The position numbers and the translations under genes are program-made. The notes beneath the pieces are model-generated. The model was not told the origin of the DNA. It searched no databases and was given only the letters and a program-made list of their open reading frames with translations. Source: JADGRB01 sp036267635 (lineage in GTDB: Bacteria > Myxococcota_A > Polyangia > Fen-1088). Taken from it: a DNA stretch of 64,000 nt. Where the stretch lies: assembly GCA_036267635.1 (NCBI GenBank), contig DATAVR010000024.1:62001-126000 (forward strand), given 5' to 3'. Numbering within the stretch: the first letter of the stretch is position 1; each line of letters opens with the position of its first letter. Shown here piece by piece: positions 18,371 through 30,683 of the stretch.

Positions 18371-19324
18371 TCAGTCCTTGTACGATCCGTAGGGCTGGCC
18401 GAGCTTGTTGAGGTGCGCGGCGGAGGGTTGATCGTCGAGCGTGAAGCTGGCCTGGCTGCCGGCCGCGCTCACGTCGACCTTCTGCTGCGTCGGCTTGGTG
18501 GTCGGGCTCCAGACCACCAGCTTGCGCGTGCCGACAGGGACGTTCTCGATCCGGAAGCTGCCGTCGGCGCCGACCTTGGCGTAGACGGCGCTCGGCACCA
18601 CCAGGATCGAGGCGCTCATGCGCGAATGAATGTTGCAGAAGACCTCGACCACCCCCGGCGTGGCCAGCACGACCGAGCGGGGCGTCTCGCCGGCGCGGTA
18701 GGCGCCGAGGTCGAAGCTGTTGCGCCCCGAGGTCGAAAAGACGTTGTGGTAGATAGCGTCGAGGTTGGGGAAGACGACGCTGGTTCCCCGCTGCACGACG
18801 GCGACGCGCGGCCAGAACTGCTTGTCCTTCTGTTTGATCTCCAGCGTGCGCCCGTGCGCCGGTCCACCGCGGGTCTGATCGAGATAGACGTAGGCGTCCT
18901 TGAGCGCGCCCGAGCGGGCCTGAACGTGGCCGGTCACGACCCCCACCGCGGCGGCCTCCTTTTCCTTGGTGGCGGGCGCCTCGGCCTCGGCCGCCGGCTC
19001 GCCGTGGGCCGGCGGCAGCGGCGGCATCGCCGGGACCCCGCCTCCGCCCCCAGGAGCGGCCTGGCCGCCCGATTGGAGCAGCTTGAGGAGAATGTTGTAG
19101 CGCTCCTGCTCGACCGACAGCATCTGGATGATGAGCTGCCGCTGGTCGGCGACCTCCCGCTCGAGTCGGGCGAAGTCGGCGGCGGTCGGTGGCGCGGAGC
19201 CCCTCGGCTCGGCCGCGACCGACCTGCCCGGGGCGGTCGCCACGGCCAGGGTCGCCACCACGGCCACGACGGTCCACCCTGCCGCGGCTCGACGGGGACG
19301 GCGATGGTTTTGCGTGCGGCTCAT
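18371..19324 (-). CDS. Exported cupredoxin-domain protein (methylamine-utilization-like)
   Basis: A 317-residue secreted protein. A twin-arginine-rich N-terminus leads into a Sec-like signal (about 15-38, VATAPGRSVAAEP). A coiled-coil helix follows (about 48-84), then a Gly/Pro linker and a C-terminal cupredoxin domain. Type-1 copper ligands are all visible: H193 in FPNLDAIYHNVFS, then C230, H233 and M236 in VFCNIHSRM. A carboxypeptidase-regulatory-like beta segment (DGSFRIENVPVGTRKLVVW) follows. The family is often labelled methylamine utilization protein and co-occurs with MauG-like peroxidases. It lies between a porin (16-base gap) and a sensor kinase (5-base gap), suggesting a periplasmic electron carrier or copper-based sensor component. 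Confidence 0.88.
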   Translation of the reverse strand: MSRTQNHRRPRRAAAGWTVVAVVATLAVATAPGRSVAAEPRGSAPPTAADFARLEREVADQRQLIIQMLSVEQERYNILLKLLQSGGQAAPGGGGGVPAMPPLPPAHGEPAAEAEAPATKEKEAAAVGVVTGHVQARSGALKDAYVYLDQTRGGPAHGRTLEIKQKDKQFWPRVAVVQRGTSVVFPNLDAIYHNVFSTSGRNSFDLGAYRAGETPRSVVLATPGVVEVFCNIHSRMSASILVVPSAVYAKVGADGSFRIENVPVGTRKLVVWSPTTKPTQQKVDVSAAGSQASFTLDDQPSAAHLNKLGQPYGSYKD

Positions 19325-19340
19325 GTCTGACCTCGAGGCA

Positions 19341-20738
19341 TCAATAGGAGAGGACCATCGACGAGGTGAAGACGTCGTCCGGAATCTGGGGGATGCCGCC
19401 GTACTCTCCGTTGTGAAGATACTCCGCCTTGGCCACGATGTGCTCGTTGACCACGACGCGCACGCCCCCGGTGGCCCGCCACTCCCGCGTGATGTAGAGA
19501 CGGTCGCCGCCGGCCAGGCTGGCCGGGTCTCCGAGCCAGACGTCTGCGTCGCGCACTCCGCCGCGCGCGTAGAGGCCCAGGAGCGGCGTCGCCATCCAGT
19601 CGAGCTCGAGGTAGCCGCCGTAGTGGAGGGCGAGGCCGTAGGGTCGGTGATTCGGATCGTAGACCGGTCCGGTCTCGCCGGGCGCGCCGCCTTTGAGCCA
19701 CTCCCCCTTGATGTCGAGCGGCCCGAGATGGGCCAGCAGATCGGCCCCCACGAACCACATGGCGTTGTTGTCGTCGAGCGCGTGGTCTTGCGGTCCCCAC
19801 GACCCCGAGAGGCCAACCTGGAGATCGACGGGGAAGGGGCGGACGGAGACGCGGCCGCTCAGCGTCTTGCCCGAGTTGCTGTCGATCTCGTCGTAGAAAT
19901 GAAACTGCTCGATGCTCGACGAGCCATTGGTCACGGCGGCGGCGATCACCACCCGTTCGTCGTCGCCGAGCTTGCTGCGCACCTTGATCCCGAGCGGCGT
20001 GCCAGTGGTGTAGCGGGCGATGAGCGAAGGGGTGACACCGAAGCGCTGGGTCGACTTGCGGTCGCGGTATTCGATGCCGATCACCGAGTCGAACTTGCCG
20101 ATGAAGATCGACGTGCGCCCCGAGGCGGTCGGCATCCACTCGAGCTGGGCGATGTCGACCTCCATGAAGTCGCCCAGGGAGAACTCGCTCCCGGAGCGGG
20201 GCAGGAAGTCGACGCTGGCGGTGGCGAGCGCATTTCGGGCCAGCGCCGCGTTCAAGGTCAGGTTGACCTCGTTGACGATGAAGCTCGGCGCGCCGTCGGA
20301 GCTCACGCTGTCGAAACGATTGACGCCGGGAAAGTTCCCCAGGCTGGCCGGCTCGCCGCGCGAGTTCACCATCGGAGCCAGGAGATCGCCCAGAAACACC
20401 CAGGCGTACCGGTTGGCGTCCTGGGGGAAGTAGCGGTTGGGCCCCTCATCCTGGATGACGCCCACGCCGGTCCCCTGCGGCACGAAGAAGCCGAAGTCGA
20501 CATAGCCTCCGACACTGACGATCGGCCGGCGCAGCGTGGCCACCTGCTGCGTTTGATCGAGCCGCGTCTCGAGCTCGTCGATCCGTTGCCGGAGATTCTC
20601 GATCTCGCCGCCGGCGGCGTCGGGGGCGGTGTCGTCGTCGGCATCCAGCTCGAGGGGGGCGGGCTCTGCCGCCCGGGCGGCCTGGGCGAAGAGCGCCAGG
20701 GGGACCAGCAGCGCCAGCGTGGGTGCGCGGACGTTCAT
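19341..20738 (-). CDS. Outer-membrane porin-like beta-barrel protein
   Basis: A 465-residue protein with a clear signal peptide (APTLALLVPLALFAQAARA, cleavage near residue 23), a short acidic segment, a coiled-coil (EIENLRQRIDELETRLDQTQ), then alternating beta strands to the C-terminus (…FTSSMVLSY). The coiled coil followed by a barrel is the layout of phosphate-selective or OprO/P-like porins, though substrate specificity cannot be read. Its ATG overlaps the stop of the upstream peroxidase gene (ATGA, 20735-20738), tying the two in one operon. It may admit substrate or metal for the peroxidase/cupredoxin pair. Confidence 0.82.
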   Translation of the reverse strand: MNVRAPTLALLVPLALFAQAARAAEPAPLELDADDDTAPDAAGGEIENLRQRIDELETRLDQTQQVATLRRPIVSVGGYVDFGFFVPQGTGVGVIQDEGPNRYFPQDANRYAWVFLGDLLAPMVNSRGEPASLGNFPGVNRFDSVSSDGAPSFIVNEVNLTLNAALARNALATASVDFLPRSGSEFSLGDFMEVDIAQLEWMPTASGRTSIFIGKFDSVIGIEYRDRKSTQRFGVTPSLIARYTTGTPLGIKVRSKLGDDERVVIAAAVTNGSSSIEQFHFYDEIDSNSGKTLSGRVSVRPFPVDLQVGLSGSWGPQDHALDDNNAMWFVGADLLAHLGPLDIKGEWLKGGAPGETGPVYDPNHRPYGLALHYGGYLELDWMATPLLGLYARGGVRDADVWLGDPASLAGGDRLYITREWRATGGVRVVVNEHIVAKAEYLHNGEYGGIPQIPDDVFTSSMVLSY

Positions 20739-22381
20739 TGTGACGGGCCCGCGTCCCGGGCCGCACCGCCGTCGTCAGACCGCGGCGGCGGCAGGCCGGC
20801 GTCGGGCGGCGGCAGCGCCGGTGCGGACAGCGTCCCCAGGAAGGCGACCAGATCGGTCACTTCCTCGTCGGTCAGATCGAGCGGCTTGATCTGGATCGCC
20901 AGATGAGGCGCGGGTGCTCCCGCGTCCATACAGGGCGATGGACCGGCGTCGCCCGTTTCGCAGAGCGGAAGCTGGAAGACATCTGCCGCGCCGGCGACGC
21001 CGCCCATGTTGTAGTGCTGAACCACCTCGGTGAGCGTCTGGTAGTAGCCGTCATGCATGTACGGCGCGGTTAAAGAGACGTCGCGCAGGCTGGGCGTGCG
21101 CCAGGCCCCCTCGAGCGTGGGGTCCTCGGTGGCGCAGTTGGGGGCGACGGCGATCTGGGTCGTGGGGCAGGGCTCGGCGCCCCCGTCGGGCGCGTCGCTC
21201 CAGGGCTCGTTGTTTGCGCTGCCAATGTTGTCGCGCCGGAACTTGTTCACCGCCAGCTTTCCCGCGCCTCCCCAGGCGCCGGAGGGGAAACAGGTGCCCA
21301 TCTCCTTTTCCGTTCCGGGCGCGCAGTTGCAAGTCGACGGGGTCGCCGCGCAGTCCTCCACCGTCGGCACGTGATCGCCAGCCTGCGGGACGCCGATGTT
21401 GTGAAAACGCCCGTCGGAGAGGAGCGGCGTGTTGTGGCAGTCGATGCACGAAGCCTTGCTGACAAACAGACGCGCGCCGTTCTCCGCCTGCGGCGAGATC
21501 CAGCCGGAGCCCGGCCCATCGCGGACGAAGCGATCGAACGGGGCGTCGCGGCTGGCCAGCGCATACTCGGTCGCCAGCGTGTACTCGTAGGCGGCGATCG
21601 CCTTGCCGAAGTTGACGAAGACGCGGTTGACCGTGATCTGGTCGGGTCCGCTCAGACAGTCGAAGGCATCGCCGAACGGCTCGGTCGCGAGGCCGGCCTG
21701 GCAGCCCTCCATGGCCCCCGGCTTCCCCTGGGGCGGAAACTCGTTGGCGTCCACCGAGGCGGGGAGAGGGTAGTCGGCGAAGACCCGGTTGTAGCGATCG
21801 GCGTAGTTGCTGACGATCCTCCAAAAGGTCTTCAGTCGGGTGCCGTTCATCGAGAAATTCGACTCGTTGACTGCGAGCGCCTGCGCCCAGAGCGAGTCGC
21901 TGCGGCCGTTCCAGTAGAGCAGGGGGAAGAACGCCGCCACCAACGTCTGCTGCGCGTTGACGTCGTAGATGCCCGCGCCAATCGACACGGTGTTCGGAAC
22001 CGAGGTGTCGTCAGTGCCGGCCCAGCTGGGGTCGTGGCAGGAGGCGCAGGAGATGTTCACCTGAGTCCCAGAGGGTTCGCGCGCCGAGGCGACCGGTCGC
22101 CCGATCGAGTCGAGCAGGGTCGAGGCGCCAGAGAACTTGGTGTCGAAGTAGAACGCCTCTCCCAGTTTCGCGGCCTCCGCCACGCTGTAGTAATTGTTCG
22201 AAGTGTCTGGTGGAGGGGCGGGGAGACGCGACAGCGATTGCACCCGCGCCCAGTCGAGATCGGTCCAGGCGCAGCCGGCGCTGGAGCAGAAGGCCTTGTC
22301 GGCGGCGTGGCATCCGGCGGCCAACAGCCCGGCCGCGACAACTGTCGCTGCCGTCGCGATCAACCGCTCGGGGCGCCCCAC
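20735..22381 (-). CDS. Lipoprotein di-haem cytochrome c peroxidase (MauG/CcpA family)
   Basis: A 548-residue protein from the GTG at 22381, which gives MGRPERLIATAATVVAAGLLAAGC, an ideal lipoprotein signal with lipid Cys24; a TTG at 22420 in the same frame would add 13 residues before it. Two haem-c motifs are present, CASCH (112-116) and CIDCH (312-316), with the family segments YMHDGYYQTLTEVV and LTDEEVTDLVAFLGTL near the end. Members reduce hydrogen peroxide or oxidise protein/small substrates using c-type haems. Several extra Cys-rich loops are inserted between about 355 and 445. It heads the minus-strand operon; a perfect palindrome lies upstream. Confidence 0.88.
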   Translation of the reverse strand: MGRPERLIATAATVVAAGLLAAGCHAADKAFCSSAGCAWTDLDWARVQSLSRLPAPPPDTSNNYYSVAEAAKLGEAFYFDTKFSGASTLLDSIGRPVASAREPSGTQVNISCASCHDPSWAGTDDTSVPNTVSIGAGIYDVNAQQTLVAAFFPLLYWNGRSDSLWAQALAVNESNFSMNGTRLKTFWRIVSNYADRYNRVFADYPLPASVDANEFPPQGKPGAMEGCQAGLATEPFGDAFDCLSGPDQITVNRVFVNFGKAIAAYEYTLATEYALASRDAPFDRFVRDGPGSGWISPQAENGARLFVSKASCIDCHNTPLLSDGRFHNIGVPQAGDHVPTVEDCAATPSTCNCAPGTEKEMGTCFPSGAWGGAGKLAVNKFRRDNIGSANNEPWSDAPDGGAEPCPTTQIAVAPNCATEDPTLEGAWRTPSLRDVSLTAPYMHDGYYQTLTEVVQHYNMGGVAGAADVFQLPLCETGDAGPSPCMDAGAPAPHLAIQIKPLDLTDEEVTDLVAFLGTLSAPALPPPDAGLPPPRSDDGGAARDAGPSQ

Positions 22382-22440
22382 GTCTGCAACGAATAACACG
22401 CGTCCCAACAGAGCGTCCAATCGGCTGCCCGTCGGAGAGA

Positions 22441-22456
22441 CGGCAAGATCTTGCCG
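22441..22456. promoter_or_regulatory. Perfect 16-bp palindrome between divergent genes (candidate operator)
   Basis: The sequence CGGCAAGATCTTGCCG is its own reverse complement across all 16 bases. It lies about 60 bases before the peroxidase operon start (22381) and about 70 bases before the proposed rlmN start (22526), that is, in the only sizeable non-coding stretch between them. Such a site suits a homodimeric repressor or activator. No regulator gene is adjacent, and the palindrome is too compact for an intrinsic terminator (no loop, no T tract). Confidence 0.55.
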
Positions 22457-22525
22457 GCAGGCTGGCGACAGGGACGGGAGCGAAACCGACTGCGGTTTTC
22501 CGTGTGCTACCCTCGCTCACCCCAC

Positions 22526-23658
22526 GTGCTCAACCTGCGCAACCTCGATCGCGCCGAGACGGGCGAGGCCCTCGGGGCTCACGGCGTCGCCCCCGAGCTG
22601 GTGCAGCGCATTTTCGCGCGGGTCCAGGGGCTCGGCGCGGTGGGGTTCCCGCCCGGGTCGGTCCGGGGCCTTTCGCACGCGACGGCGGCGGCGCTCCAGC
22701 AGGCCTGCGAATGGCCCGATCTGGAGATCGTCGAACGGCGCCGGGCCGACGACGGCTTCATGAAGTACCTGTTTCGCACCGGCGACGGTCACGCCATCGA
22801 GGCGGTGCGGATCCCGCTGCCGGATCCGGCCGACGCGCGCGCGCTCAAGGAGCGGCGCCGCGCCGGTGAGGTCGCCGGGCTGCAGGCGCTGCCTACGGCG
22901 AAGTACACCATCTGTCTCAGCTCGCAGGTCGGCTGCGCGCTCGCCTGCGACTTCTGCGCGACCGGACGCCTGGGTGGGATCCGGAGCCTCAAGACCTGGG
23001 AGATCCTGGCGCAGCACCGGGCAATCGCCGCCGAGGCCGACCGGCCCATCCGGGGCGCCGTCTTCATGGGGATGGGGGAGCCGTTCCTGAATTACGAGAA
23101 CGTCATCCGGGCGGCGCGGATCCTCTGCGATCCGGCCGGGCCTGCCATCTCGGCCAAGGCGATCTCGATCTCCACGGCCGGCGTGCTCCCGGCGATCCGC
23201 CGCTTCACCGCCGAGGGGCATCGCTTCCGGCTGATCTTGTCGCTGGGGGCGCCGGCCGCCGACCAGCGGCGCCTGCTCATGCCGATCGAAGATCGCTGGC
23301 CGCTGGTCGAGGTGCTGGCCGCCGTCCGCGATCACGCCGAGGCGCGCGGGGGGCGGGCCATGCTCGCCTACGTGGTCATCGGCGGGGTCAACGCCTCGCC
23401 GGCGCACGCCCGGGCGCTCGGCGATCTCCTGGGCGGGATGCGCGCCAAGCTGAACCTCATCGACGTCACCGACGAGACGGGCCGCTATCGGCGTGCCACC
23501 GCCGAGGAGCTGGGCGCGTTCCGGGACGCCCTGGCGGCGCTCGGCGTCCCGGTGGTCCGCCGCTACTCGGGCGGCGCCGACATCGCCGCCGCCTGCGGAA
23601 CCCTGGCCGCCACCCGTCGCGGCGGCCAGGACCAACCTGTTCCACTACGGCTGGGAAA

Positions 23659-23662
<4 letters not shown>
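22526..23662 (+). CDS. rlmN: 23S rRNA/tRNA adenine-C2 methyltransferase (radical SAM)
   Basis: A 378-residue RlmN-type radical SAM enzyme that methylates A2503 of 23S rRNA and A37 of some tRNAs. The [4Fe-4S] motif CALACDFC supplies C137, C141 and C144; the two extra cysteines of the mechanism are present as C130 (YTICLSSQVGC) and C357 (GADIAAACGTLA). There is no ATG near the start. GTG 22526 is chosen because it begins (M)LNLRNLDRAE, matching the family start; GTG 22502 and TTG 22451 are in frame, but the latter lies in the palindrome. The usual SINA-type motif reads SLGAPAADQRRLLMP. The gene is monocistronic and convergent with the helicase gene (stops overlap). Confidence 0.92.
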
Positions 23663-25802
<2,140 letters not shown>

Positions 25803-25806
<4 letters not shown>

Positions 25807-26378
25807 GGCTTCATCTCTCCCGAATCGTGCGAGCCGGCCGCGCTCGATCCAATCTGGCGGCCGACGGAGGCGAGGCGTTCGCGGAGTCGATCGAGCCGCG
25901 GTGCCTCAGTTTGACCGAATCGCACCAGCTCCTTGCTGTAGCTGGCTTCGGTTTCGCGAAGCTCACCGTGGATCACGGCGAGCTGTTCCCATTGTTTGGC
26001 GAGCGGTCCGGGGCGCGGCGCGACGTAGCGGCAGCGCCGCTCCGCCGCCTGCCACTGACCGATCCAGAAGGCGCGGTCCTCGGACCAGCGCTGCGCTTCG
26101 TCCGCGTCGTAGTGCGCGACCAGATGGTCGAAGTTGTCGAGGTGCCGCTCCAACCCCTGTTCCACGTCGCCGAGCTCCTCGGCGCAGCTCTCGAGATCGG
26201 CAGCCGAGGCGCCCACCGGCGCGCCGAGCGGCTCGGCGTTGCGCCGGCGGTAGATCGTCACCCCGACCGAGGCGAGCAGATAGAAGCTCCCCAGCGAGAC
26301 GAAGGTCAGCACGAGGGCGGACAGAAACCTGCGATAGCGACGGTATTCGGCGGGTGGGGCGGGCGGTTCGGGAGACAT
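25803..26378 (-). CDS. Single-pass membrane protein with coiled-coil domain, unknown function
   Basis: A 191-residue protein that was not recognised. A short Pro-rich cytoplasmic start is followed by one membrane helix (about 19-43, LSALVLTFVSLGSFYLLASVGVTIY) and a soluble, largely helical, charged region to the end. That region contains FWIGQWQAAERRCR and a likely coiled coil near 140-175. Two cysteines (in LESCAEEL and ERRCRY) could pair if periplasmic. Its stop overlaps the helicase start (ATGA), so the helicase is probably translated by coupling. Nothing in the sequence explains the link between a membrane protein and an RNA helicase. Confidence 0.72.
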
Positions 26379-26494
26379 ACGCGGTCCAAGCGCGAGCGGA
26401 GCGCCGCTCGCGTCGTCGTCCCCGGAGCGCCGGGGAGCGCGCCCAGAACCTACGGGGCGCCGCCGGGCCTGTCAAATCGGGGTCCGGCTGCGGT

Positions 26495-28171
26495 TCAGTT
26501 GGGAAGGGCGACGGCCACCCGAAAGGCGCCGTTGGCGTCGGTGACGGTCTGGGCCCGCAGCAGGGGCGCCAGAGGGGTGCCGCCATCGGCGACGGCGCCG
26601 CGCGTTTCGAAAAACCGGACGGTCGCCGACGGCAGCGGCGTCGTGCCGTCCGGCCCGACGACCGTCCCTGCCACCGCGGCGGCCACCGGCAGCTGTACGG
26701 GGTGCGGGGGGATCATGGGGGTGCCGCCGTCGGTGCCACCGCCGAGGACCGGGACGGCGACCTGATACTCGGTGAAGCGCGGGGCGGCCGAGCCGGCGGG
26801 CGGATCGTAGTCGAGCTGGTAGGTCCCCGGATCGAGCGGGAGAGAAAATACTCCGTTCGCGTCGGTCGTCGTGTTCCCGGGGGCGGCTGGGGTCGAGGGA
26901 CAGGAAGGGACGGGTGACGAATCCGGCGTCGCGGTGATCGCCACGTTCGCCACGGGATTGCCCTGTCCGTCGGTGACGGCGCCGACCAGGTTGGGCCGCC
27001 GCTGCAAGGTGAATGTCGGTGGGGTGAGGACGGGCAGGGTGACGGACGGGGGGCAGGTCGTCGCGGAGCTCGATCCGGCCGGCGGGATGACCACGAACGA
27101 GTAGGTGAGCGGCGCACTATTGCTCCCCGGCAGCAGGGAGAGGCTGGCCGTCCCGCTCGAATCGGTGGTCGCTGAGCGAGCGAAGTCCGTGGTGCCGAGC
27201 AGGCTCGTCAACACCGTGGTCTGAGCTCGTACCAGGGCGCCGCTGACATTGTTGTTGGCAGCATCCTGCGCGACCACGGTGATCGGACTCGGCGCGGTGT
27301 AGGCGGCCAGCATGAACGGTGGGAACGGCGTGGGGATCGGGTTGGAGAGGGACACGTTGCTGGAGATGAACCATGGATCGTTCTGACTCTGCGGCGTGAG
27401 TTGGATCGTGAGCGGGAGAGCAGCGTTCGTGATCGACGGGACCAAAAGCTGGAACGATCCGTCGGCTTGCGTGAGTGGCGCATTGCTCACCTGCGCTCCT
27501 AACTGAAACGCCCGCGCCACGAACGTCGTGGAGGTGGGCTTGGCAAGCGCGTCGAGCAGCTTTCCGTTGATCGAGAAGTTGTTGCTTGTGATTTTGGCGG
27601 TCAGTGTGGCGGTCAGCGGGACGGAGACCGTGTACGGTGGGCTCTGCTGATCCGCGGGGGGAATCGGGACCAGGGTCATGGTCACCGTGCTGCCGAGAAG
27701 CCTCGAGGGGACGCTCAACGACGCGGTGGTGGCGTTGGTCATTGTCGTGACGGCCACCGCCTGGAAGGTCAGGTCGGGAAGCCCCGAGATGAGCGGAGGA
27801 GCCGTCAGCACGATGCTGGCGCTGCTGGGCACCGCCCCGGTCGGCGGCGCGGTGAAAGTGGCGTTGACCGGCGATTGCGAATCGGTCGTCAACGTGAGGG
27901 GCAGCCCCTCACGGTCGAGGTCGATGCTCGTGGCTGTCACTGCGGCGCCGGCGACGTTGGGGGGATCAATTTTGACGTCCCACACGATGTGCGTCGTGAC
28001 TGTGGGGAGGCAGGTGACCGTCGTGCAGCGGCTGCCGTTGGAGCCGCCGGATCCACTGAGGCTGATCTGGCTGTCCCCGCTGCTGGTCGAGCAAGCGGTG
28101 AGGTTGGCGACGGCCGTGGCCAAGAAGAGGAGCCAAGGGGCAGCGGATCCACGAGCGCGGTGTTCGCTCAT
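26495..28171 (-). CDS. Ser/Thr-rich lipoprotein with carboxypeptidase-regulatory-like repeats
   Basis: A 558-residue predicted lipoprotein: signal LFLATAVANLTAC with lipobox L-T-A-C near residue 27, then a low-complexity Ser/Gly stretch. Beta-rich modules resembling Ig-like or carboxypeptidase-regulatory domains follow (NLVGAVTDGQGNPVANVAITATP; AAVAGTVVGPDGTTPLPSATV). Such modules act as structural or binding domains on the cell surface. Composition is unusual for the window: many Thr, Ser, Asn and Gln codons and visibly lower GC than the flanking genes. Its ATG overlaps the upstream stop by one base (TAATG), making it the second of a lipoprotein pair. No enzyme domain was recognised. Confidence 0.78.
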   Translation of the reverse strand: MSEHRARGSAAPWLLFLATAVANLTACSTSSGDSQISLSGSGGSNGSRCTTVTCLPTVTTHIVWDVKIDPPNVAGAAVTATSIDLDREGLPLTLTTDSQSPVNATFTAPPTGAVPSSASIVLTAPPLISGLPDLTFQAVAVTTMTNATTASLSVPSRLLGSTVTMTLVPIPPADQQSPPYTVSVPLTATLTAKITSNNFSINGKLLDALAKPTSTTFVARAFQLGAQVSNAPLTQADGSFQLLVPSITNAALPLTIQLTPQSQNDPWFISSNVSLSNPIPTPFPPFMLAAYTAPSPITVVAQDAANNNVSGALVRAQTTVLTSLLGTTDFARSATTDSSGTASLSLLPGSNSAPLTYSFVVIPPAGSSSATTCPPSVTLPVLTPPTFTLQRRPNLVGAVTDGQGNPVANVAITATPDSSPVPSCPSTPAAPGNTTTDANGVFSLPLDPGTYQLDYDPPAGSAAPRFTEYQVAVPVLGGGTDGGTPMIPPHPVQLPVAAAVAGTVVGPDGTTPLPSATVRFFETRGAVADGGTPLAPLLRAQTVTDANGAFRVAVALPN

Positions 28172-28803
28172 TACTCCACCGGGCAGTTCATGACGACCGG
28201 CCAGAAGCCGTAGACGACGTGGCCGGTCGGGTCCGCGATCGTGTCGAGGTAGTGGTTCGGGTCGGGGTTGAAGACAAACGGTCGGTCGGCGACGATCAAG
28301 ATGAGTTTGTGCGTCGAGCTGGAACTTGCCGGGGCGATCGTGCAGTCGAGCGTGAACGGGATGGGATAGTTGGTGATCGGTTGTCCGTCGGACGGGGGTA
28401 GGATCTGCGCGACCTGTTCCGCCCGGGTGACGTCACTGGAGAACGGTGGGTAGTCCAGGGCCCACCGGTAATTGAGGGCGACCCCCAGTTGGGTGTCGCT
28501 CACGGGGGCCGAGAACGTCTGCTGGTTCGGGAGCGCGAGCACCGTCACCAGAGTCGCCATCGCCGGCGTTGTCGTTGAAAAGACCGGCGCCGACTCAGGG
28601 TCGCTCGGCGGATCCTGAAAGTCGGGCGCGACCGGGATGATGCAGGCTGACATGGTCGTAGCTGAAGCAAGTAAAGCGAAGCGAACGAACGTCAGGGACA
28701 GCAGAGAACGTGCCAGTCGACGAAACGCCCGCGGACCGGGCGCTCGCGGCGCGCGTGGCGGCGCGGTTCGGACATCGGCGTCAGGGGTGGAGTCGATTTG
28801 CAC
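28171..28803 (-). CDS. Small predicted lipoprotein, unknown function
   Basis: A 210-residue protein from a GTG at 28803. An Arg/Pro-rich lead precedes a hydrophobic helix and a lipobox-like M-S-A-C (LLASATTMSACIIPV, about 45-58). The long N-terminal extension before the helix is atypical, and the true start may be internal, although no ATG sits at the ideal place. The mature part is beta-rich with two cysteines (FTLDCTIAP and VVMNCPVE) that may form a disulfide. It lies 24 bases after the FHA regulator gene and overlaps the next lipoprotein start. No family was recognised. Base composition is less GC-rich than its neighbours. Confidence 0.68.
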   Translation of the reverse strand: MQIDSTPDADVRTAPPRAPRAPGPRAFRRLARSLLSLTFVRFALLASATTMSACIIPVAPDFQDPPSDPESAPVFSTTTPAMATLVTVLALPNQQTFSAPVSDTQLGVALNYRWALDYPPFSSDVTRAEQVAQILPPSDGQPITNYPIPFTLDCTIAPASSSSTHKLILIVADRPFVFNPDPNHYLDTIADPTGHVVYGFWPVVMNCPVE

Positions 28804-28827
28804 GGTGGTCGGCGGCGCCCGCGGCGC

Positions 28828-30669
<1,842 letters not shown>

Positions 30670-30683
30670 GGATGCGGTTCCTT

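Noticed and set aside
16254..18392. 712-codon plus-strand frame opposite the sensor kinase
   Set aside because: The sense strand has a full kinase domain; the antisense product is Arg/Asp/Gly-rich with no motif.
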